Source: Atherinomorus stipes (Eukaryota > Chordata > Actinopteri > Atheriniformes > Atherinidae). From it: a DNA stretch of 64,000 nucleotides. The stretch is taken from positions 124,001 through 188,000 of the forward strand of contig JALJCO010010235.1 in assembly GCA_023101725.1 (NCBI GenBank), in the 5' to 3' direction. Shown here one piece after another: positions 30,801 to 39,800 of this stretch. How positions within the stretch are numbered: position 1 is the first letter of the stretch; every line of letters begins with the position of its first letter. The position numbers and the translations under genes were made by a program. Under the pieces are notes generated by a model. That model had not been told where the DNA came from and made no database searches. It worked only from the letters and a program-made list of their open reading frames with translations.

Positions 30801-33800
30801 TTTACTCAGAGGCTGTCCATTTCTTCTGATCCTCCTTGAGATGGTTCTACTCCTTCACAGGAGTCCAGCTGCATTTAATTAAACTGATTGGACTTGATTA
30901 GGAAAGGCACACACCTGTCTATATAAGACCTTACAGCACACAGTGCATGTCAGAGCAAATGAGAATCATGAGGTGGAAGGAACTGACCAAGGAGCTCAGA
31001 GACAGAATTGTGGCAAGGCACAGATTTGGACAAGGTTACAAAAGAGTTTCTGCAGCACTAAAGGTTCCTAAGAGCACGGTGGCCTCCATAGTCCTTAAAT
31101 GGAAGAAGTCTGGGACGACCAGAACTCTTCCTAGACCCGGCCATCTGGCCAAACTGAGCAATCGTGGGAGAAGAGCCTTGAGCCCCTTTCAGACTTGCAC
31201 TGGAAAGTGGTAATATTGCGGATTCTGTCCTTTATAACGCTTGCATTCAGACATGCGTTCCAGCCTTTGACCTCGGAGATGTATCAGACATGTACCGGCT
31301 GAACCTCATGTCACAAGAATGGAAATGTTGCGGCACGTCGTTTTGGCTGAATGCACAAGAAAATGTTCCGGACAGAGTTGAGGGGTGAGAGGGGCTGTGC
31401 TGACTTCTATGCAACATTTCCTGATGTCTGAAAGCTCCTGGGACGCGATAAGTCCGCAAGGAAGCGGCATGTTTGAAAAGACGAGTTCGTTTAAAGAGCG
31501 GATGGACTTTACTGCTCATGTTCTGCAATGCAAATTTGAAAGCAGCTTTGGTGAGAGAGGAAAAGAAGAACCCAAAGATCACTGTGGCTGAGCTCCAGAG
31601 ATGCAGCAGGGAGATGGAGAAAGTTCCACAAAGTCAACTATCACTGCAGCCTCCACCAGTCGGGGCTTTATGGCAGAGTGGCCCGACAGAAGCCTCTCCT
31701 CAGTGCAGACATATGAAAGCCCGCATAGAGTTTACCAAAAACACATGAAGGACTCCCAGACTGTGAGAAATAAGATTCTCTGGTCTGATGAGACCAAGAT
31801 TGAACTTTTGGAGTTAATTCTAAGCGGTATGTGTGGAGAAAACCAGGCACTGCTCATCACCTGCCCAATACCATCCCAACAGTGAAACATGGTGGTGGCA
31901 GCATCATGCTATGGGGGTGTTTTTCAGCTCCAGGGACAGGACGACTGGTTGCAATTGAAGGAAAGATGAATGCGGCCAACCACAGAGAGATCCTGGAAGA
32001 AAACCTCTTCCAGAGTGCTCAGGACCTCAGACTGGGCCGAAGGTTCACCTTCCAACAAGACAATGACCCTCAGCACACAGTTGAAATAACAGAGAAGTGG
32101 CTTCAGAACAACTCTGGACCATTCTGGACCGGCCCAGCCAGAACCCTGACCTAAACCCAATTGAGCATCTCTGGAGCAGAGGTTGCGCTAGACTTTTTCG
32201 TTGTCAGTCATTTTGACTGACAGGATCATAAAAATCCAGTCATAATCTATTTCTTACCCGTCACTTTAATTAAAATATATACATATAATGATATATTCGG
32301 TAGCATTTTTCCATTAAATGCTTGGTTGCTCAGTTGGTGCCGAAGACTGATTACTTTTTTGTCCCTCATCTTCCACTGCATCAGTCTTCCTTTTTTTCAC
32401 CTTTTTTGTCAACACTATCTTCATTATTGGGCTTTTTGAAGAAGCTTCGGACACTCAGCTGTTGTGACATTTTTCCGAGTGAACCCAACAGGCCATGCAT
32501 CAAGAGAGACAATATGCTAACTCGCCATCTAGTGGTCAGGAGTGTAAATTGCAATCTGTCAAAATGACTGACGGCCTTCAGATTTTTCTGTCACCGTTTA
32601 AAAACAACGGTCAATGACGGAAAATATTCGGTTAACGCGACCCCTGCTCTGGAGAGACCTGAAAATGGCTGAACACCACCGTTCACCATCCAACCTGACA
32701 GAACTGGAGATGATCTGCAAGGAAGAATGCAGAAGATCCCAAATCCAGGTGTGGAACACTTGTTGCATCATTCCCAAGAAGACTCACGGCTATACGAGCT
32801 CAAAAGGTGCTTCTACTCAGCACTGAGCAAAGGGTCTGAATACTTATGACCATGTGATATTTCAGTTTTTCTTTTTTAATAAATTTTCAAAAATTCCTGC
32901 ATTTCTGTTTTTTTCTGTCAAGATGGGGTGCTGAGTGACATTAATGAGAAATGAAAAGAACTTTTTATTTTGGCAAATGGCTGCAATGAAACAAAGAGTG
33001 AAAAGTTTACAGGGGTCTGAATGCTTTCCGTACCCGCTACAAACAACAGATTTTCAAAATTTCTGCAATAAATGTGGTAAACAAACCACTTAATCAGCAT
33101 TTAATCATTTAGGAATATTAGAAAAATTTCTTATGATCTGACTCCATCAGTTTACTGAAATCACGATGCTACTGCACCGATTTCTTTCCACTGTGTTCAT
33201 CCATCTGAGCTGATCATGAAAAGTTACTATGAGGCTGCAATTTAAGCCATATCTTTAATATATTTCTATTGTGTAGATCTTTTTCCAGCTACTACCTCTT
33301 TAAATTCATTCATTTAAATTCATAGGAAACAAAGTCTTTCATAAGTTACTAAGCTGTCCACAGACTATTTCAACACCAGCTTGTCTCTTTGTGCATCTTT
33401 GTAAATATTTAATAAGTTTTAGACAAGTTCAACAGTCAGAGTGAGCAGATAAATCACATTTTAACTGAGAGGGTGAAGCTTTTGCTTTAGTAACTCGTTA
33501 CACTCATGATGACAGCAGACACAGTGAGATGGCACAAAACAACTGAAACATTTAGGGAGTTTGCTGTGAATTGATGTAAATTTTTAAATCTTTGATGTTA
33601 AATGCTCTCGGCACATCCAAAGACCTCACAGCTCAGCTGTTTTGCTTACGACTGCTGGGGAGGGTTGCAGTCACATCGGCTTACCGTTACAAATGAGACA
33701 TTACACACACCAAGTTAGCTATTCCTCATGTTGCCCCCCGTAGATTACAATAGCTGACCAGTCTGTATACATTTCAACTATATGCATGGGTATAACTGGT

Positions 33801-36800
33801 CGAAGGCAACCCTGTGGTCTTCCTGGTGACCTTTCACTGCAACGGTTGGAACAAAAGACGAGATTTGCCTGAACAACAAGCGGAGTTTGGTGTACAAAAA
33901 CCGCCTGCTGTTTGTGTGCCGATGACTGTTCAATAAGACACATTAGGGTGCAACAAAAGAACTGGTTTTTCTAGAAAACTGCACGGCAGTGGTGACAATA
34001 GAAAGACCAAATCAGCTGTTCCATGGATCTAATTCAAGAAAGTTCTACACATTACAAAAGTATGCTGCAAAGAATGCATCATTTGACTTCGTGCTCTATA
34101 TGCACTTTCTGGGAGAAGGATTTTTGGCCTGCCGCCCAGTATGTTGCATTTTCATTCACAATTCCCAGGACTTTTCAGCATTCTCCCTGGGACAATATGT
34201 ACATTTACAAAGAGCAGGGACACAACAGGCTGTGGGTGTCATGTGGACGTGACTCGGCCTTGACGGATCTAGTGCCATTTACAGCTCTTCACACCACACT
34301 CCAGGATGTCCAGAGGAAGACAATGGAGCAATTACATAAGACCTCTGAACCGAAAGTGATCACATTATATAATCAGCAGACTGTAGTGCGATTCATCTGC
34401 ATATGTTGCATTCAGGTTGATAAGTTGATGCCTGGATGAAACTCAACATTTCAAAACACTGCATTCCATAGGAAAAGCCTCATCCCACCTGAATCAGTGG
34501 TGCAGGCTGGTGATTTGTGCTCCTCTCTATCATCATGTGTCATAAATAATTAATGCAAAAGAAACAGAGGGGGCGATCATGTTTCATGCACATAAATTTC
34601 AGAGTGCTGAAAAAATATGCAGAGCAGCATTTGAAATTTCTACACTTGAACAGGTTTTTACCACTTGTTAAAAACACAAGCTGCCAAACACATAAGAGGT
34701 TAACCACCACCACACTAACCTCAACTTAGGATAAAAACTTCAGTCCCGTTCAAAATTATTTATACCCTCCAATTAAAGAAGGAAAAAATAATCAGCTGTC
34801 AGTTAAATAAGTTGAAATTGAATTGAAAGGTGGGCAGGGTCAACGCAGAGACTGGGGCTGCACAATATATCGTCTGAGCATTGCAATCGCAATGTGCCCA
34901 ATCGTCACATTGCAGATCCTGCAATGTAGGAGGCAAATTAACTTAATGTGTTCCCATCTCATTTCGCGGGCACTTTCCACAGGCTACGCACATCGATCCA
35001 CCAATCACCATCGTTCTTACTCAGTTTGGCAAAGAACAAACGTTTTGTGGTAAAACGCAATACATATTTGTACATAAATACGAATATAACAGGTGCTATT
35101 CAAGTCATCTGCTGAAAGTTCCTGTATTTTTTCATATCAGAATATATATCACAGGGTTAGAACAAAATTGCAATGTCAGTTACTTTTTCCAATATCGAGC
35201 AGACCCTAGCAGAGACGCTCGAAGCAGACTCGACACTTCCGCATCTCTGCAGATGCAAGGTTGAACAGATAGTTTTCATAAACTGATGATTTAAGTGGTG
35301 AGAACGTACGAAAATATGTATAACACAGATGGCATCTAAATACATGGACACCACCACTTGCAGAATCCCATCCTGCCACAGATAAAATTTGTTATAAATG
35401 TATAAATCATTGGGTCAACACCCCTGGAACATCATTAAAAATATCCAAAATGGGTCTAGATGTCTACTTTGTCCTGTTTAAAGGGGGAAAAAATCTCCAG
35501 AACTGTCCATGTGGCTGCCTTCGTTGCCTTCTGGCATGTTTTCATAAATTAAACTGTGCAAACTGGGACTGCTGCTGCTTTTCCAGTGATGAGCAGCATC
35601 ACTGGGAGTTTTTCAAAGTTCAGTAATCAGTCATGGTTTTAACGATAATCAAAATTTGAGATGGTATTACTAATCGTTGGGAATTCTATCACGGTTAATC
35701 ATTTTATTGGTAATCATTACATCCCTTGTTGTAATAGTGTCCTCACTAAGAAGGAAGTACAAGGATGTGTGTGTGTCTGTGGGCACGTTTTTGCAACATT
35801 GTGGGGACCATGTTTCGGGATTTTTACCATCACCGTGGGGACGTCTTGCCATCGTGGGGACATTTTCCCGGTCCCCACTGGTACGAACCCTGTTTTAAGG
35901 GGTCAAGATTAGGTTTTAGAGATTAAGTTACAATTAGGTTTTGGTTAGGGTTAGGACAAGGGCTAGGTTTAGGCAATCAGTTATGGGCGTTAGGTTTAGG
36001 GTAAGGGGCTAGGGAATGCATTATGTCAATGGATATACCCCATGGGGATATAAAAACAAACATGTGTGCGGTGTGTGTGTGTGTGTGTGGAGGGGGGGGT
36101 GGGGGGTGGGGGGGGGGGGTCATCTACTGTGGCTGGTACTCTGATTTTTGTGGATGACTGCTCAAATGCAGGTATGTCACATCAGGATATTTCCAGCTCT
36201 GCTACAATGGAGTCTAAAAGCAGAAAAATGTTCAACTATATAAAATATTAAAGGCTGACTCTTGACCAGAGATCTCGCTTGCCCCACTCGTTAGCTGTTT
36301 TTAGCCACTGCCATCCCACAAAAATAACACATAATTTACCTTTACTTTTCACGCAAAATTTCCTAGAGTTGTTCCATTTGTATAAACTATTTAAAGTTTG
36401 CCTTCACACATAATTTCAAGCAAAGAGATGACACGCAAGAGGTCTTAAATGCAGGGAATTAATTGGAATATCAATCCAAACACAGCAGGAAACACAGCTG
36501 TACACACCTGATCTGGAGAAGACATTTAAATAATGAATCAGAATCAAAGCACGCATGGCTGAAACAAAATAATCAATTTGTTACTTTTCTGATTATCAGC
36601 CAATCAGTTTGTTCGAAACATAAAAAAAAGCAAATTGATCAAAAAAGCAAAATCTAACCACATCACAAGAAATCTATGTCAGAGATTTATCTGGAAACAC
36701 AGAGTCTGAGCAGTCCCTTAATTATCTCTCATGCTCATTAAATAACCAAACAGCTGCTGTGAATGTGAGAGGGCTTATTTCTGACGTTCAGCTGTAGATT

Positions 36801-39800
36801 TTTTCCTGTTGAAATGAAATGAATATAAGCCCTCTGATCACAGTCTAACACATAAAGCCTCATGTCACTGAGCTACTGAGGCTCTGTTATAATCACAATG
36901 AAAACCGAGCAGCAGCCAAATACCTGCTGTCTTATCTCTTATCACCTTGGTTTAAATAACAAAACAGCACACTAACACACCCTAAAGACTTTTAACAGAA
37001 GGCCGGGACAAAAAATCTAGATCTGTCCAAGAAGAAAGAGCTTACCGGTACATCAGCTGGTGGCAGCGGGTACATTGTTCAATAATGGAAACCAGGAGAA
37101 CACATTGAAGAAAGGTGGATAAATGAATGCATAAATAGAGTCGTCCTCAACATTATTCAAACCCTTCCATTAAATAAAGAAAAAAATCAGCAGTCAGTGA
37201 AATAAGTTGAAATTGAAAAAAGTAACAATATATAAAAATTTTATGAGAATCATGACATTGATTTTGAATTGTCTTTTAACAGAAATATCAAAAAGAAACA
37301 AAAAATAAAACAAGTAAACAAGCAGGATGGGACTCCTGAACTAAAATTTTGTTGAATAACACTTTAAGGCAATCACTGCAATCAAGTGTTTTCTGTAACA
37401 TCCAATCAGGCTTCTGCACCTGTTGACAGGTATTTTGGTGCACTTTTCATGAGCAAGGTGCTCTAAAGCCCCGTTTCCATCGGCGGGTTAGTTTGGGTCG
37501 GTCTACGTATTTTTGCGTCTCCACAGATAAAAACTGGGACGGGTACCCTTAAGGCCCATTTATGCCCGACGCAGCAGACGGATACGCAGACGGACGAACA
37601 GTTTCCTCTGTCATCTGCGGTTACGCACCTAATTTGGTGCATTTTCGAGGGGCTTGTTCGCCCGTCACTCGACGCAGAAGATTGAGTAATGTTGTTAAGC
37701 TGTGTAGCTGATATGCAAGACCAAACCAGAGAATAAGAACAGGAACTGGAAGAAAACAACACAAAAACCGCCGATGTCAAATAGCCCTGAGGAAGAAGAC
37801 GCCAAACAAACAGAGAAGAGCATCTGTCATGGCTGGAGCTTTTGAGGAGAGGCTGTGAGAGTGTGTCTGAAAATACACTCATATCTACGTTACAGACACC
37901 AAGCGGTGTAAACTGACATCAAAACAGGGAAATTAACTATGAACTCAGCACGGCCGCCTCGTGGACAAACTGATATATGAACTAGGGATGCATGATCGGC
38001 CCCCTATCGGCATCGGCCTATATCGGCCTTAAAACTGAGTATCAGACATCGGCCACCCTACTGATATTTAACCGATCAGGGTGCTGTTTCTAAAGAATGG
38101 AAAAAAAAAAAAACCTTCTTCAAAAAACTTCTTTTTTACAGACTAAACTTCTAAAGGCAGTTTCTTTTAGGATGTTCTGTGTGAACAGAGTTTATACACA
38201 CTCATTTGTGTAAATAACCAAATATCCCCTGTTTCTGGGTATTGTTTTTTTTTTTTCTTCTTTCTCAGAGAGAGAAAATCCAGGTCGTTCTAGGACATAA
38301 CGCACATCCATTTAGTTTTGTTTGAACATTTGTCATTAAGTTTGACTTAATATTAGGGGTAGGAATAAATATGTACACACTGAAATATTGTGATATTTTC
38401 ATATGCCGATATATAGCCATTTAAAAACGCGGTATCGATCTATTTTACGAACGAAATCTTGCGCGATTTTGTGACAGAATGATAAAATCTTGCAAGATTT
38501 CGTTAGTAAAATAGATTGATATTGCATTTTAAATATCAATATGATATTGACATATGAAAATATTGCGATATTTTAGTGTATCGATTTTCCTCACACCTAC
38601 TTGTTACACATAAGTTGAGGTATTTTTCTAATTATGCACAAGGAATGAGTATTACAGAATTTATTTTTTAGCTTTAATATCGGTATCAATATTGGTTATC
38701 GGCCACATGACTTTAAATATCGGCATATCAGATATTGGCCTAAATGCCAATATCGTGCATCCCTAATATGAACCAATGAAACGCAGAAGGCGCATGGAAG
38801 TATGAAAACGGCGATACATGGCAGCGCATGAAACAGACGTTGCCATTTACATACGTAAGGGAGCTTAAATAGACCTTTATATCCGACCCGACCCTCCTAC
38901 TTTTTTGGTACCCTTCTGTAGGGGTACTGATCTAAAGCCCCGTTTCCACCAGCGGGTCTGGGTCGGGTCGGGCCGGATCGGTCCACGTTTTTTTGCGTCT
39001 CCACAGATAAAAACTGGGACGGGTACCCTTATATCCGACCCGACCCGGCCTACTTTTTTGGCACCCTTCGGTAGGGGTACTGATCTAACCGATCCGGACC
39101 AAAGAGGTGGAGCTAATACACAGCAATCAGCTGATTCATTGAAAAATCCGCCACTTCCCGCGTGACCCAGCGTAAAAACAAAGCAGGGGAGACTCCTTTC
39201 TGTTTTTGTCACATGTGGCGCCGGTGTTTTGGTCAAACGGCGCTGCACAGCGATGATGTCACACAATCACGTAGCAGCGCTGTCCAGCTAATTCTCCGCC
39301 TCCAGAATAAGGGTACAGGTTGCTGTGGGGACACAGCGTGAAATCAACACATCTGTGCCCAAACCCACTCGATCCGGCCTGGCCCGGCCCGACCTGACCC
39401 AGACCCGCGGGTGGAAACGGGGCTTTATAGATCCGAACCTAAAAGGTGAAGCTTAACACACTGCAATCCATTGATTGGTTGAAAAAAATACGTCACTTCC
39501 TGCGCGACCTGGCATAAAAACAAAGCAGGAATGGAAGACTCCTTTGTTTCTGTCACGTGTGGTGTTTTGGTTAAAAGGCGTTGTACTGCAATGATGTCAC
39601 GCGATCACGTAGCAGCACAATCCGGTGAATACTCCGCCTCCAGGGTAAGGGTACACTTTTCTGAGGGGACGCAACATGAAATCAACTTATCCGTACCAAA
39701 ACCCACCGACCTGACCTGACCCGATCCAGACCCGCAGGTGGAAACGGGGCTTAATTTGTCAGGACAGTTTAATTTGTTTTGGTTATTTTTTCATTATTCT

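Larger units (their letters stand above)
30579..33038 (+). mobile_element. Tc1-like transposon, inactive, with two insertions
   Basis: Inverted termini of about 65 bases (CAGTGGGTATGG ... TTTCATTGCAGCCATTTGC and their inverse at the right). The transposase relic runs left to right: helix-turn-helix region ([35 protein letters not shown]), then [17 protein letters not shown] and LNPIEHLW, the DD34E catalytic positions of Tc1 enzymes. It is broken by frameshifts and by two inserted elements (about 31181-31545 and 32177-32646). Lies in the large ptpra intron. Confidence 0.9.
37467..39751. mobile_element. GC-rich MITE (AGCCCCGTTTCCA), second layer, TAA duplicated
   Basis: AGCCCCGTTTCCATCGGCGG and the inverse GGTGGAAACGGGGCT, flanked by TAA on both sides. 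Other copies of the host read GTGCTCTAATTTG without the insert. It is split by two further insertions. A 3-bp TAA duplication suggests a PIF/Harbinger-type transposase. Confidence 0.8.

Noticed and set aside
31245..31585. Independent gene in the frame on the minus strand inside the Tc1 element
   Set aside because: Falls within the inserted MITE; no domain and flanked by transposase codons.
35910..36010. Telomere or chromosome fusion point
   Set aside because: The TTAGGG-like units are few, degenerate and part of a repeat unit; no long array.
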